From assembly GCF_037975245.1 (NCBI RefSeq), contig NC_092575.1, forward strand, positions 10,136,001-10,200,000: a DNA stretch of 64,000 nt, given 5' to 3'. Shown in pieces: positions 39,655-54,000 of the stretch. A program made the position numbers and the translations under genes. Numbering within the stretch: position 1 is the stretch's first letter; every line of letters begins with the position of its first letter. The notes under the pieces are model-generated. The model worked only from the letters and a program-made list of their open reading frames with translations. It was not told the DNA's origin and did not search any database. Source of the DNA: Apostichopus japonicus. Lineage: Eukaryota; Echinodermata; Holothuroidea; Aspidochirotida; Stichopodidae.

Positions 39655-39890
39655 TAACCTAATTTTGACATCTCCATTAATTTACTATGATGGTCAGGAA
39701 CAATAAGTAATTTTGATATCTCAATTCATTTGCAAAGAACAGTCAAGCAAACTAACTAATTTTGATATTTTAGTTAACTTTCTAGTAACAGTCAGGCACA
39801 ATATCTAATTTTGATTATTTCCATAAATTTACTATAAACAGACAGGTAAAATACCTAACTCAGATATCTTAATTAATTTTTTTAATTAAT
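39655..39890. repeat. degenerate tandem array, about 60-bp units, four copies
   Basis: Copies share CTAATTTTGATATCTCAATT and AACAGTCAGGCA phrases with indels. Strongly AT-rich. Confidence 0.6.
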
Positions 39891-40965
39891 TAATAAATGT
39901 ACAGCTGGTCATAACAAAGTAATTGTCTACATGCAACAATTACTCAATGGTCAGCTATTTGGGTTCTTAATTCTACTATTGTATGATATCCATCATACTT
40001 TTGACTATGTCAGCTAAAAATAATGCTTGGAAAAATTTGTAACAACTTCAATCAAAAATTTAATGTTGATCCAGATTATTAATTTTTTAATATATAACTT
40101 GATACTTGTAGATTATTTTAGAAAGTTTACAAGTTTATCTGAAATGTACAAACCCGGTTCAGAAAAACCATTACAGAATTAACACAATTTTGTCAGTTTC
40201 CCAACGCAGTTCTGGCTGACCACAGAACATAACTTAAGTCCGCTTTATATACAGATATTACTTCAAGGTGACATATTGGCAAGATATATAAATCCTACTC
40301 AAACAATACTGAATTGATAACATGGCGCCCCTATTTTACAAGTGTCCTTCCCACTATTTAAGAAGAGAGGGAATAAAAAATAGTCAATTCATATTTACTG
40401 GAAATCAAATTCAGGCCCCTTGTTGGATTTGTCCATCTCTGTGTTTTACAAACATACTTTACAAAGACTGTTACAGGTGTCCAACTCACCGCAATACCAA
40501 TGAACTATTACATTAAAATACAATACTTTCAAATTACTTGTATGATAGAAGGAACAATATGTTATAAAAGATGAGAATCTCACCAAGCAACCTACCAGGC
40601 AAAGGGTAAAATATAAATGACCGACAACCTAATAAGCTTGATGGATGTCACCTTATGTGCAAATGAGTCTATTTGTATTGAGTCTATTGTAAAGTATAAC
40701 TGATCTATCAATAAAGTCTAATAAATACAAATGACAAATCACTTAATATCAAAATGTTCTTAGTGACTTCATGAAGGTCTATTGGTAATAGGCACTTTAC
40801 ACTAAAAGTAGTATTAGCTTAGAATAGTACTCTGCTTAAGAAATATGTTATGTTACAAGGTGAATAAGACCCCCTTCTCCCCCCCCCCTCTCCACCAAAC
40901 TGCCTCCATGTCCATTGACATCACTGCTATGAAACAACTTTTTTATAAACACCTTTTTGTTTCTG

Positions 40966-41085
40966 CGAAGAACTCAATACTGGTTTCTTAACAAGTATTG
41001 TGAATGCTTCTTCAACAATATAAGAAGAACTCAATACTGGTTACTTAACAAGTAATGTGAATGCTTCTTCAACAATATATGCGAT
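40966..41085. repeat. tandem duplication, about 57 bp, just beyond the CENPJ stop
   Basis: AGAACTCAATACTGGTT, then TTAACAAGTA, then GTGAATGCTTCTTCAACAAT occurs twice in succession. It lies about 180 bp downstream of the CENPJ stop codon in the gene's orientation, so probably in the 3' UTR. No clear polyadenylation signal could be assigned. Confidence 0.85.
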
Positions 41086-41260
41086 GCTGATGACTGTTAA
41101 GTGTTATTGAATATCAGTCAATGAGCATTCTCATATTATTTCCAATTTCTCCAGCAAATGAAGAGTTTTTCTTCTTCCATTCCATCACGTATTGCTACAA
41201 AAACAGAATCATCTTTCATCTTTGTCAAACTGGTCTCTCTGCCATTTGTAAAGTTACCGG

Positions 41261-44200
41261 TCACGTTTGTTGGTCTACCAGCACCCTTCCGTCCTTATCT
41301 TTGACCCTTATCCGTCCATGAGCGTACCGGGTCTCTTGTTTACCATCTGGATAAATGGTCTTAACCGTCCCATCAGGATATTCTCGTTTCTGAGAGAAGA
41401 CAAAAAACACAAACAAAGATCAATCGATTTATTCATACTTCCAGGTCTATGAAAATCTCTGACAACCCCAAGAAGGAAGTTACTGACTGTTGATGTTTCA
41501 ATACTGTCAAAATGGTCCATAAAGATCATGGATTTCAGAACAAGCTTACATTACGACAGTCTGTTTCAATTGTCTGGCAAAATATGTAAAACATTCAAAC
41601 TGAAATCTTGTAAGTTCCTGAATTAATTTATGACAAATAAGTTGCTCAGCTACATCTTCCTTTGTTTTAATTTTTCTTTTATAATTAATGACAAAAGGAG
41701 AGTTCATGTCAGTTTTGTACATGAAAAGTATTAGTTCTGATGAAATCTGTGTGTCCACTTCCCTCTCAGGATTCAGACCTAACACATATCTTCATATAAA
41801 ATTATCAAAAAAAGTATCCCCCTCCAAAAAAAAAAAAAAAAATTTGGACTATAACCTCATTCTGAGATGATCTTAATTACTTATTAAAAATGATAATTAA
41901 TATTGACAAATAAGTTGCTCAGCTACATCTTCCATTTTTTTCCCTCCATGATAATTGATAACAGAAGGAGAGTTCATGTCAGTTTTGTACATGAAAAATA
42001 TTAATTCTGATGAAAACTGTGTGTCCACTTCCCTCTCAGCATTTCAGACCAAACACATATCTCAATATAAAACAAATTTATCAAGGACCAAAAAAAAATT
42101 AAAAAATTGGACTTTAACCTTATTCTGATATGATTACTTAATTACTCTTCGTGGCTAATAATTTCTCACTGTGTTAGTATAAGTTTGACTACTTATCACA
42201 CCTGGATATACAACAAAGGTTCACATTTGGGCTGTGATCCTTTGTAGAGCTGTAGTCTTTTTGTAGTCCTTTGTAGATCTTTTGTGGAGCGCTCTATCAA
42301 ACACCTAGTAATAATAATAATAATAATTTTGGTACCTTGCAGTGTGCTGTGTGTATCTCTCTTTGGCCATTGGGGAACTCCATGGTCCTATCTCCATCCG
42401 GAGCTACCCGAAGTAACGTACCGTCAGGAAATACACACTCCTCACCGCCATTTTGAAAGAGGTACTTGATGGTTTGATCTGGAAAGGTGATCTCTTTGGT
42501 ACCATCGGGGTAGTGTTTTTCAGTCTGGTTGCTAAGGTCAAGGATGAAATATTCATGTAAGAATAACATAATTCATGAAGTTCTTTGTTCTTACAGTTGA
42601 AGAAGCTTTAGTGAAATAAAACTTAAAGTAACAGCTGAAGGTTTTGCATTCACAACAGTGTACAACAGCTAATCCTATGTCATTGGTAACTTGCCACACA
42701 CACACACCAAAGTGCCCACAATTCAAATGGTCGCTTCGGGCGTTACATTCCGCCACATATACGTGGCCCCCGGGGGACATCCCACAGGGAGCATCCACCA
42801 ATCGGCACACTTAACTATATTTATACCTTCCCTCACCAAAATATACAAGATATATGTATATTATGCATTAAATACAACTTATACAATTTCTGTGACTGTT
42901 CGTGATAAGATAAAAAAAAAATTTGGGCAGAAAAGTTCTATAAAACCACTGAGGCTAGTAAAATCTTACCAAAAAATAGTCTCAAACAAATATTAAAAGT
43001 ACATACATTCAACCTTATAAATTGCACTAAGAAGCAATATTTTTTAATTAGCTTGCATTTGCTAAGGATCCTGAGAGAGTCGGAATACCAGGCTCTTTAA
43101 CTAATATACACAAAATTATTACATTGAAAAAGTATTTGTAGGTGATGAGGAGTTAAAACATATTTTATCTTAAATATAAACATGACTAACCAAAAACTAA
43201 GAAGCTAGAGTTGATCTGATGCTTGGTGGTCTAATGATATCACACTTACTTTGGGAAATGAATGATTTCTAATCCATCCGGGTACGTTGTGTGTGTGATC
43301 TGTGTCTCCGCATAGTAATAAACCTGTGATTTAAGAGCAAACAAGTTTAATCTGTTGTTATTAACTGAGAATCTGAAACCCAATGACATGACAGTTTCTC
43401 TTCATTATTCATTACATATATAATGCAGGGGTGGGCAACTGTAAAATTTTGTATCCAATCCTTGGGTGTCCACAGTTAATGATGTTCTACTGTTAGAATA
43501 TTAAAGTCGTCCACTTTTGTCGGACTTTAGTTATACTGTATCTTTGTGTTACGTGTTAGTGTTATGTTTGTTAAGTATATTAACCCTCAAGAAATTGTAG
43601 TACACTGTTACTCTTCATATATACTCTGTTGTCTAAGCAATGTGCGTTATACGTACTTTAGCCTGCTGTGAGTTAGTTTCATGCCTGTAATTTCATGAGA
43701 ACAAAGTTCTGTACAAAGAGAACTCAGTTGATGGCTTAATGGCTTAGATCCAATGCCTCGCCAACACTTACTACCCATGACAAATTGAAATATTCCATTA
43801 TATCAGTACACATGCATTGTGAGGGAATAATTTAGCATTCAAATATTTTGTAGCAGTTTCAAAGGTTCTGAATTTGATCTCTTATGGACACAATATGAAA
43901 TGTAAATGTTTACTGTGTACAAAAACTGCTATACATCTTTGTACTTGTATAGCAAGGTGCCCATTTTACATGTATGTATGTATTTTAGATCCTCTTGCAA
44001 GCAGGAACTCGCGAAGAAGCCATCATTGGCTTATCAAAGCCGCAAGCTGACCAAAGTCAGTCTCATAGATTCATAGTATAACGTCCATGGTTATGAATTG
44101 TCAACAACTCTGTAACTGGATGACATACATTAATCTTGGAGTGACTCGAACTTGGGACCTTATGATTGAAAGGCACTGACGTTAACCACTAAGCTAACAC

Positions 44201-45066
44201 TCCCTAAAGCACATAACATTTGATATCGGATAAAATATTCCTTGCTTGTCCATTTGTTTCCTATCACGAGTAGAACGTACATGCTACCTCCTCAAAGTTC
44301 GCATAAATAAATAATTTCTGCTCTTTACTTCTGGTCATTCAGTGAAACTCATTGTTTCAGTTAGCTTTTGGTTGATGAAACACTTTACTTCAGTATTATA
44401 AGGTTGAAAGCCTTCACTTACCTAGTGAGTAATATCATCATTAATTAAAGCTGAAAATATCTTGTGTTTTTCTTTATAATTTACAAAATCGTATATTCAC
44501 AGAAGGCAAAAAAAAAATTCTTGCAAAATCAAATCAGAGTACATTGACAGGTAAAGGAACATTGTATCACATTTCAAAGACAAATGAAGAACGATACGAG
44601 AACAGAATTGTAAAGCTATTAAAGAAACATGTGTCATGATGACATCACAGATCACCCACTGTGGTCCACTTCCTGAAGTAACGAAGGGTTTACTGGCCTA
44701 AATAAGTCACTTCCAAATCACCATATCCGTTAAAGGAAGTAAGGGAACAAAATATTTAAATGGGGGGAATGGGGGGGGGGTTCACCCAGCGACATGACAC
44801 ACGTTGGATGTCACTGTTTGTGTCACACTGTGCCAGTGTGTGTCGTAGGAGGTTTACTTGATGAGGTGGTACAGTAATAACAATTTCCCCACACCACATG
44901 AAATATAAATGCTTGAGATTCTCACCACTCTCTGGTCTGGGTAGATCTGTCTGGTATCTCCATTGAAGAAGGTAACGGTAATGATTTGTCCGTCAGAACT
45001 GATCTCTTTCCTGGTACCGTTCTTGAATGTTATCAGTCGACTGCCGTCAGGGTGTAGGACCTCTAC
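41261..45066 (-). CDS. CENPJ: CENPJ coding exons 16-19: TCP10/G-box domain
   Basis: Exons 44926-45066, 43250-43323, 42336-42531 and 41261-41389 encode residues 1181-1359. The beta-repeat units are marked by [80 protein letters not shown] and the terminal [10 protein letters not shown]. This is the single-sheet G-box that binds STIL/SAS-5/Ana2. It is intact with no frameshift, and the protein ends DQQT-stop. Confidence 0.96.
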
Positions 45067-48000
45067 CTGTAAGAACAGGAGGACAAAGGGTAGAGGATGC
45101 ATAAAGGAAGAAAGAAACAGACAGGAAGGAACGAAGGAGAGATGAAAACAAGTGGATATCCATAAGACAAAACATGTACGTAGACACCTGGATAACAAAC
45201 ATAGGTGCAGGTAGACAGCTGGAAGAACAATATGCAGAAACGTAGACACAACTGGAAGGAAAGCATTTCCAGTGATTGACTTCTGTGTTGATTGTGAAAT
45301 TTCAAAGCAATCTGTCGATGCTGTAACATGCTAGAGAAGGTGGAGCATGTTCTTTACACAGTTACATAAGTGTTTTTCTTCCCTAGGGGTGACATTACTT
45401 AACATACTACTGTTAATGATAAAGCAAAATACTTGATATCACTTCATTACTCTGTCCACATCACTTTACCTTGCCATCTGGGTGATGAATCTGCTCCTCT
45501 GTGTGATCTCCATCTCTCTCTGGGGTCATCTGAGGACTCTTAAAGGCCTCCTGGTCTCTGAATCCTGATGGAGACACAGCAGGATGGTGATCTGTTCCTC
45601 CCTGAGGAGATGGAGCTGGACTTGGATCATCATCACTTGATGATGAGTCTGAGTCACTGCTGAGGGAACAAGAAAATGGAACAAATAGTTGAAGTTATGA
45701 TCCAAAAAGAAAAGAAAAAAAGAAAGAAAAGAAAAACGACGTTCAAGGAAAAAGTTAATATACCAGATTTTCAAAGCATTTTGGACAGTTTAAAAATTAA
45801 ATTTAGCATAAAATAATACAAATGATAAGGATCATTTCTGTACACAACAACTGCTACTTTTGGCATCTTTGAACCTCTCTGGTAACATGACCCAATTTGC
45901 ATAGCATTTCTGCATGTGATATCAAATTAACTTATTCCTTTGGAAACACAGAAACAGAACAAAACCCAACAGAGCGTGATGGTCACCTTGAAAATGGTGT
46001 AGTTGCCCAAAATTAATATCCACTGGTTTGTAACAAAAGATACCATCATTGCAACAGAAGTCAAAAGACTACCAAATACCTCATGTCCTTTTTGTGCCCA
46101 GGAGGTTCTTTCACTTTTTCTACTGGTAATGTCTTCTTATCATGTTGTTTCACTGTGGTCTTGCCCGTATCCAAAGCTCTCGGTAAATTGGATGGGAGAG
46201 TTGGGAATTTTCCGGGTTCAAATTCTGGAATGAGTGACTTTGGTTTGCCCGCTGTCCTAAGAGCTCTAATTCTGGCTGCTGCCTTCTTCTACAGGGGAAG
46301 AAAGTATATAAATTTAAAGAGATTTAGACTGGAATATTTTGTTATTTTTTTTGTTCCAGTTATGCAGCATAATGATGATAACTTAATATCCTCGAATATT
46401 TACAGAGAATAATACTTTTATAAAAAAAATAAAAAATGGCCAGAAACACTCATTTAAGGAATATTCTGGTGGCACACAATACAATGTGAAAAGTTGAAAA
46501 CCACAACTCAATATCTTGTCCCAAACTAAAGATGGCTAAACCCTCAACTCTTCCCTAGAGTGCATCACAGTAGCAAATCTGTGATGTCAAAATGGCAAAT
46601 GTTTCTCCAAAAGCTTCATTTGTCATATAATAATTCTCTTGTTGATATACCATTCAAAGATGATACATAATTAATGCTTATTTTAGCCGTCAAGGTTCTC
46701 TGTGCTTAAACTTTCATTAAGATGCAACTTTTTGTAGATTCTTTACTCTGTGAATATTAAGGGAGTTAAATATTACAAAGAAAATACAAAAACATCTTTC
46801 GAGCTGAATTACTGTGTTCACATCTTTCACTATGCTTTTGCCAGATACATTCACAATATACAAATCACAAAATAAAATGTTACGAGGATGTAGTTTTGTC
46901 TAAAAATATCCAGCACCTGTTTTGAGTAGTCACTGGAATATTCCTTCAGCTAAATATTGATAAAATGTCCCAAAAATGGCTTTGCTCAGAAAATACCAGT
47001 TACTATAGGAGTTTTATCGTGGCAGAGAGCCCCCTCAACGTTAAATCAAATCAAACTTTTGCCTATTTACTGGAATAATAAACAGAGAATAACTCACTAT
47101 TGACATAAATATCACAGAAAAGACTTTGTCTCAGAAAATACCAAAGTTACTATAGGAGTTTTATCATGGCAGAGAGCCCCCTCAACGTTAAATCAAATCA
47201 AACTTTAACCTATTTACTTGAATAATAAACTGAGAATAACTCACTATTGACATAAATATCACAGAAATGACTTTGCCTCAGAAAATACAAAAGTGACTAG
47301 CTCCTTAAAATTATATCATAGCTGAGAACCACTCACATTACACTAAAGAAACATCTGTTTATAAATTGTAAATGATAAAGTAAGAATAACTAGCTATAAC
47401 CCTTTGAAAATTTAATCTTTATGGAGAGACCCTCAACATTTAATCAAACAAACATTCATCCATTGACAACTGTGATGAATGAAATAATAATAAACATAGA
47501 TTACCCGTTCTCCTTTTGCAAGATCTTCCTGTTGCTTTATGTTCCTTGCTTCAATTTCTTCCTTTAGGGATTCGTTCTCGTTTGACAATGCTTCTACTCG
47601 ATCCTTCAACCGTTTGGAGTTTGCCGTCCAACGGGATTCTCTCCTGCTTAATTCCTCTTGCACTTCGGAGAGCTTGATAAATACAATTGACAGTATAACA
47701 AAGGAACTATTTAAATAATTAAACATTGTGCAAAACAACAAAGTGTGCCAAACAACACTGTGGTGTAAAGTAACAATTTAAAAAACCGAAAAAGTCTGGA
47801 ACAATGTCAGTAGAGGCAGTTTTGAAGAGTGACTTAAATTGTCAATAAATATGTATCGAAAAATACTTATCAAAACCACTTTCCATTTCGGCATCAAAAG
47901 AGAAAAGTTTCTTATTCTGTTGTTATTAGATACTTCAAAACAATAAGAGAAACTATTAGATATTATTTACAGATGCCTGTCTTTCATATTTTTTTCAACC

Positions 48001-51000
48001 ATGCTCAAACTTAAAGCTACAAATGTATCATCTTCAAAAACTAAAATAGTAAAAAACTAAAGGCTCTCTTGTAAACTGTTTACTTCATTCCAATTCAAAC
48101 TATTTTCTGGATCTCCTAACGAAGATCCTTTTTTTTGGGCTTTTGTTTTCTTTTTTTGTGGGTAAGTGAAGATTACTGGTTCCACTGTTGTACTACAGGC
48201 ATGAGAAAACTTATGAGTGTTTTTTCTATGAAAATAATATTTATAAAGTTAAGTTTATATGAAGTCCAAATGACAGCAATTGTACCTGATTTTTAAGCTG
48301 ATCAATTTCTTCTCTGTCCTTCTTATCTGGGAGGGACCTCGTTGCTTTCTGATGTTTCTCAAATATCTTCTTCTCTTTCCTGTGAAGATATAACAACACT
48401 TTTATCTAACTGCATTTATTATTACCAAATTTTTTAAAGTTTTTTTTCTATCAAAACACAAAATCTGTGGATTATGAACTTTCTAAAATATGATGTATGA
48501 CAGTAATGGTTATTCTTAAAATATCAATCCATATCAAGTCCGATGTGGTTATTTTAAGGTAGTTAACAACCGGTGGCTTCGGGGAATGGATCACACAGTG
48601 GGTAGCCTACAATGTCGTCAGGATAAAATACTTTACTTTCCTTTTGCTTTAAAAACTGTAATTGATTTCTTTGATGGCAGTGCTTCATCCAAATACTACT
48701 TCTGTCAGCAACTTATCTCTCTATGTGGGAAATGATTTCTAGATTGAAAAGTAAATGAGAGCCATCTTCATTTCTGCTATGATAATGAATTGACCCTCTC
48801 TCTGCAGTTACCAGATACATTCAAAATAAATCACCAAATTTAAAAGGAGTAATATTGTAGCTATAATAGAAGCTACCATGATATACACTTCATATTGTAG
48901 CTACAATAGAAGCTATCATTATATACACTTCATATCATAGCTCTACAGTAGAAGCTATCATGATATGCACTTCATATTGTAGCTAGAATCAAAGTACACT
49001 TCAAATTATAGCTACAATAGAAGCTACCATGATATACACTTCATAATGTAGAGGCTATCATGATATTCACTTCATTTTGTAGCTACAATATAAGCTACCA
49101 TAATATACACTTCATATTGTAGCTATAATAGAAGCTATCATGATGTACACTTGAAATTATAGCTACAATAGAAGCTATCATGATGTTCACCTCATGTTGC
49201 GGTATAGAAAATATGTAGAAAATGTTAAAAAACAAGCATCTCCTGATTATTAACTTTGTTACTAGTTTTAGATGCTTCAAGAAGGCCTGCAGGTCATAAA
49301 ACCCAGTTTTACAAGAAATTAACATATCTCATGATATGTGTGTGTTTCTGGATACTGAGGAAGTTACTGCCTGCAATATGTTAGAAATCATTTCTGAATA
49401 TTGACAACTTCACATCAAACCAAACCAAATATCCTCTCCTTCATGAAGACCTAATTTATCATATTAATATCACCAAGGTTTACGAATAAAACATGAGGCT
49501 ACATGATAGACATTATTCATGACACCTCTTGGTTTACCGAAGAGATTAATTCCTGTTGCAACATTTCCTTGAATGAGAAAGATTACTTCAATATCCCAGT
49601 GCACATGACATACATTACAATTACAACAACCACAGCAACAAAACATGTAAATTTAGTTTCACTCTTCCATGGAATCAAGTTTCATGATCTCCCAAACAAA
49701 AGTAATTCTATACAAGGTAGAATAATGTTCTGAAATCTATTGCTGTTACTTACTTCAATTTCTTCATCTCTTTATTTCTATATTCCTCAATTTTCTTCAA
49801 CTCAGCTTCCTTCTGTCTCTCAAATTCGGTCACTTCTTTCTTAAATAATTCTAGGCCCTGTGCAGTCAAAGAAGCAAGATAAATTCCCGACACAAATTAC
49901 CAGCACCCTCACCATGTAACATAGTAAATTTATGTGTTGTTCAATATATAGGGTATCATGTTTAGTATAGTTCTACATATTGGACAGGAACTGGTCGTGG
50001 ATAGGAACTGGATGTGTTTACAATGATTGTTTCTGTCACCATGCAAATATACTTAAGCAGAAATGAGATATTACTAGTGTTTCAGAAATGCCTCTTACAA
50101 ACATATCACTTAAAACCTAACAAAAGAATAAATATTCAGTAATTTCCCTAGGTTCTCAAACATTCATTGCAGATGTACCTAAACTCATCACCTTTCCTGT
50201 TTGTCAGATTCAAGGAGGAAGTATTAGTTGCCTTTCAACTAGCAAAAGTCAAATGAAATACTTCACACCCTTTACATGAGAAAACTGAAAAATTCATCTG
50301 GATGAATATGGCTGGAAATTCTAGTAATGCTACACAAATAACTTGTTTTCAAATAATCAATTGTGTCTTGTCTGCACGGCTGTATCAAAGTTGTTACAAT
50401 CAGTGCTACCTGTTACAAAGTTAAGCCACAGTCAGAAATCATGACGTAAAGCAAACAAGTATAAGCAATCATTACGATGTGAACGCATGACCTACTTAGG
50501 AGGATTTGGAGATATTTACCACGTGACGAGATATTTCCTGTCCTTTTGCAAATCACAGAACAAACAATACTTACTTTCTCCCTCTCTTCTCTGAGTCTTG
50601 ACAGAGCTGCATTCTCTTTTCTGAATCGTGCTATCTCATTTTCCAGTTCTGCTAATTTTTGTGTAAAGACCTTAGCTTGTAGCCCTTCACCTACTGGTCT
50701 GTCTCTGGTAGATTGTAGAGACTCCATGGCACCGGGCTGTAGAAGGGCAGTATAACATGCAGATCACACTTGGATTGAGGAGGTGGGGAAGAGGGGAAGG
50801 TTGGATTGAGGAGGTAGGGAAGCGGGGAATGTTCGATTGAGGAGGTAGGGAAGAGGGGAAGGTTGGATTGAGGTGGGTAAGAGGGTAAGGAGGGGAGGTT
50901 GGATTTCAGAGGTTTGTGAGAGGGGAAGGTTGGATTAAGGAGGTAAGGAAGAGGGGAACATTGGATTGAGGAGGTATGGAAGAGGGGAAGGTTGGATTGA

Positions 51001-54000
51001 GGAGGTGGGTAAGAGGGGAACGTTGGATTGAGGAGGTAGGAAAGAGGGGAATGTTCGATTGAGGAGGTAGGGAAGAGGGGAAGGTTGGATTGAGGTGGGT
51101 AAGAGGGGAAGGAGGGGAGGTTGGATTTCAGAGGTTTGTGAGAGGGGAAGGTTGGATTGAGGAGGTAAGGAAGAGGGGAACGTTGGATTGAGGAGGTATG
51201 GAAGAGGGGAAGGTTGGATTGAGGAGGTGGGTAAGAGGGGAACGTTGGATTGAGGAATAGGGAAGAGGGGAACGTTGGATTGAGGAGGTGGGTAATGGAA
51301 GGTTTGATTGAGGTGGGGAAGAGAGGAAGGTTGGGTTGAGGAGGTGGGTAAGAGAGAAATGTTGGTATGAGGAGGTGGGGAAGAGGGGAAGGTTGGATTG
51401 AGAAGGTAGGGAAGAGGGGTAATGTTGGAATGTGGAGGTGGGTAAGAGGAAAAGGTTGGATTGAGGTGGGGAAGAGAGGAAGATTGGATTGAGGAGGTGG
51501 GTAAGAGGGGAATGTTGGATTGAGGTGGGTAAGAGAGAAATGTTGGCTTGAGGAGGTAGGGAAGAGGGGAATGTTGGATTGAGGAGGTGGGTAAGATGGA
51601 AGGTTGGATTGAGGTGGGAAGAGAGGAAGATTGGATTGAGGAGGTGGGTAAGAGGGGAATGTTGGATTGAGGTGGGTAAGAGAGAAATGTTGGATTGAGG
51701 TGCAAAGGAAGAGGGGAATGTTGGATTGAGGAGGTGGGTAAGATGGAAGGTTGGATTGAGGTGGGAAGAGAGGAAGGTTGGATTGAGGAGGTAGGGATGA
51801 GGGGAAGGTTGGATTGAGGAGGTGGGGAAGAGGGGAAGGTTTCCAGGACATGAACAAAAGGTTCTCAACATCTGACATTAAAAGGGTGAAACATAATGGA
51901 AGGGGGGGGCACCCACATAACAGTGGTCACCAGAGATAGCAACAGAAGCTTACAAAGACACAGCAGTAGTGACAATTTATAAAGGACACACCCTTTCCTT
52001 AACTCATAATACTACCAAACTTGATGTGATGCAGACTGCTTGATAAATACCAAGCAAAAGGGTGAGAACCAGCAACAGGCATGGTGGTAAACTGGTGAAG
52101 TTATTACAGTAATATTTGTTATGTTTTTGTTTTGTATTTCATGGATAGGGCAATCAACAATTGACTTATTACTTCTCAAACATATATAAACATACCAAAC
52201 TTCAATCTCACCTGAGCTGGTTTTGTTTTCTCTTTGGGTTTGAGTTGAGGAAAGAGCTTCGCGACAAGATGCGAGGGTGGAGGAGTGGAACCCATCTGTT
52301 CTTCTGGCTGTTCAATTGATCCTCTGGCAACATCTAGAACCGACTTAGATTTTCCTGCAAGGGAACAAACGAGACTTATTAGAAGCTTAGAGAAACCACA
52401 TGTTTAATTATTTAAAAATAGTGAATAATCAATTACCATCTCTTAGAGCAGTGCTAAGGCTTAAATAAGAAATTTCAGGATTCATACACACACTAACAGA
52501 CTTTATAATCTTTAATATCTTTATCATACTTAAATACATGATTTTATATTACAAGCATAATAATTATAACAGAGGTACTACAGTGATGAGTAATCTACAA
52601 TAAATTCGCAACGACTGAGTGAAATACTGTTTATGTCGAACTGAAACACGTAAAATATCAGACCACGTACCATTGTTAACCTTCTTGGAAGGGGGTGTCG
52701 ATGTCATAGTTGGTCCTCCAGCAATAATGCTATCACTGCTGCTGTCCGAGAGGTTTTCTGAGAAGTCACCCCACGTCTCATCATCCTCAAACTCATACCC
52801 TGCTGCTCCTGCCTGCTCTTTGCTGCTCCCTTCATGTTCTTCTTCCTCGACATCTTCCTTGTTACCTTTAAAACTAACAACACCACCAAACCTGCCATTA
52901 TTCTCCACCTTTTCAATATTTAAAAATGTTCCAGTTTGCTGATAATCTCTCCCCATCCCATGACTGTCTTTAACTTTCTCCTCCTCCTCTTCCTCCTCAA
53001 CTAGTGGTCTGTCTGCCATCCTCTGCTTATCTTGTGAGCTTCTTGCACTTACCAGCATACTTTGCAGTCTGTTTGGTATAACAGTCACCAGACCATCAAT
53101 ACTTCTGTCACTATCACCCTCCTCTTCCTCTCCTCTCTCCATCTCCTCCTCACCATCATCCTCATCACTTTCAACGGACTGTTCATACGAATGCCCTGCA
53201 AAGCCCGAACTGCTAATGCCCCCCTCTCCTTTACGTAAATATTCCTCAAATTCTGTCCTCTTCTGTTCTATGGTTAACGGTCTGTCTGAGACTGCTTTAG
53301 AGTGACTGTTCATTGATCTCCCTTTAGTTACTTTCCTCTTGGCTGTAGGTCGTCTATCGCCCTCTGTCTCTTCCTTCAAGGTCTCATTCAAATCGCTACC
53401 GTTGCTTGATCTATCAGACGACGGACTGTCAAGAACATCTTCCTGTGCATGCTCCAATGACATCCTATCATCACCTGATTGGTCACCTGATTCCTCTTTT
53501 GCATCTTCTGCTGCGTCGACTGAGTGTAAGGTAGATAATCTCGTTTTGCTGAGAGGAGAGGCAACAAACATCTGAGGACACAAAAAAAAAAAAACGGGTA
53601 TTAGCTTTGAAAAAGAAACTATTTTGTCAACTGAATTCTCTTATGCTTCCTTCCTGCGTCAGAATTACTTACAACTTTTCGAATATTTATCTGAACAAAC
53701 AGAATATTCATGGATACTCTTTACAATAGTTGACATATCTTCAGTTACTGCCTTCAAAGTTTTGACCATGGTTAATGAATAGTTTGTGGCCAAACTTTGA
53801 CCAGTTTTAAACTGCCCGGCACACTCTTATGTGAAAGTAGGACAAATGTTAGAATGAAAATGAAGGGAATAAAATTAAAAGGGATGCAAATGTGGGAAAA
53901 TGTATGGAAATTGTAAAGACTGACACAGCCATGGAACAACCTTATCAATCTCATACTCATGATACTGTACAAATAATGATCATATGAAATCAGATTGTGA

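Noticed and set aside
43425-43445. CAGGGGTGGGCAACTG as a hAT left end
   Set aside because: No matching right terminus or target duplication was found in the following 1 kb; left as a possible fragment only.
50691-51878. Long minus-strand open frames (up to 395 codons) encoding Pro/Ser/Leu/Asn repeats
   Set aside because: They arise from the polypyrimidine minisatellite in CENPJ intron 9. Several frames are open at once, and exons 9 and 10 join in phase without it.
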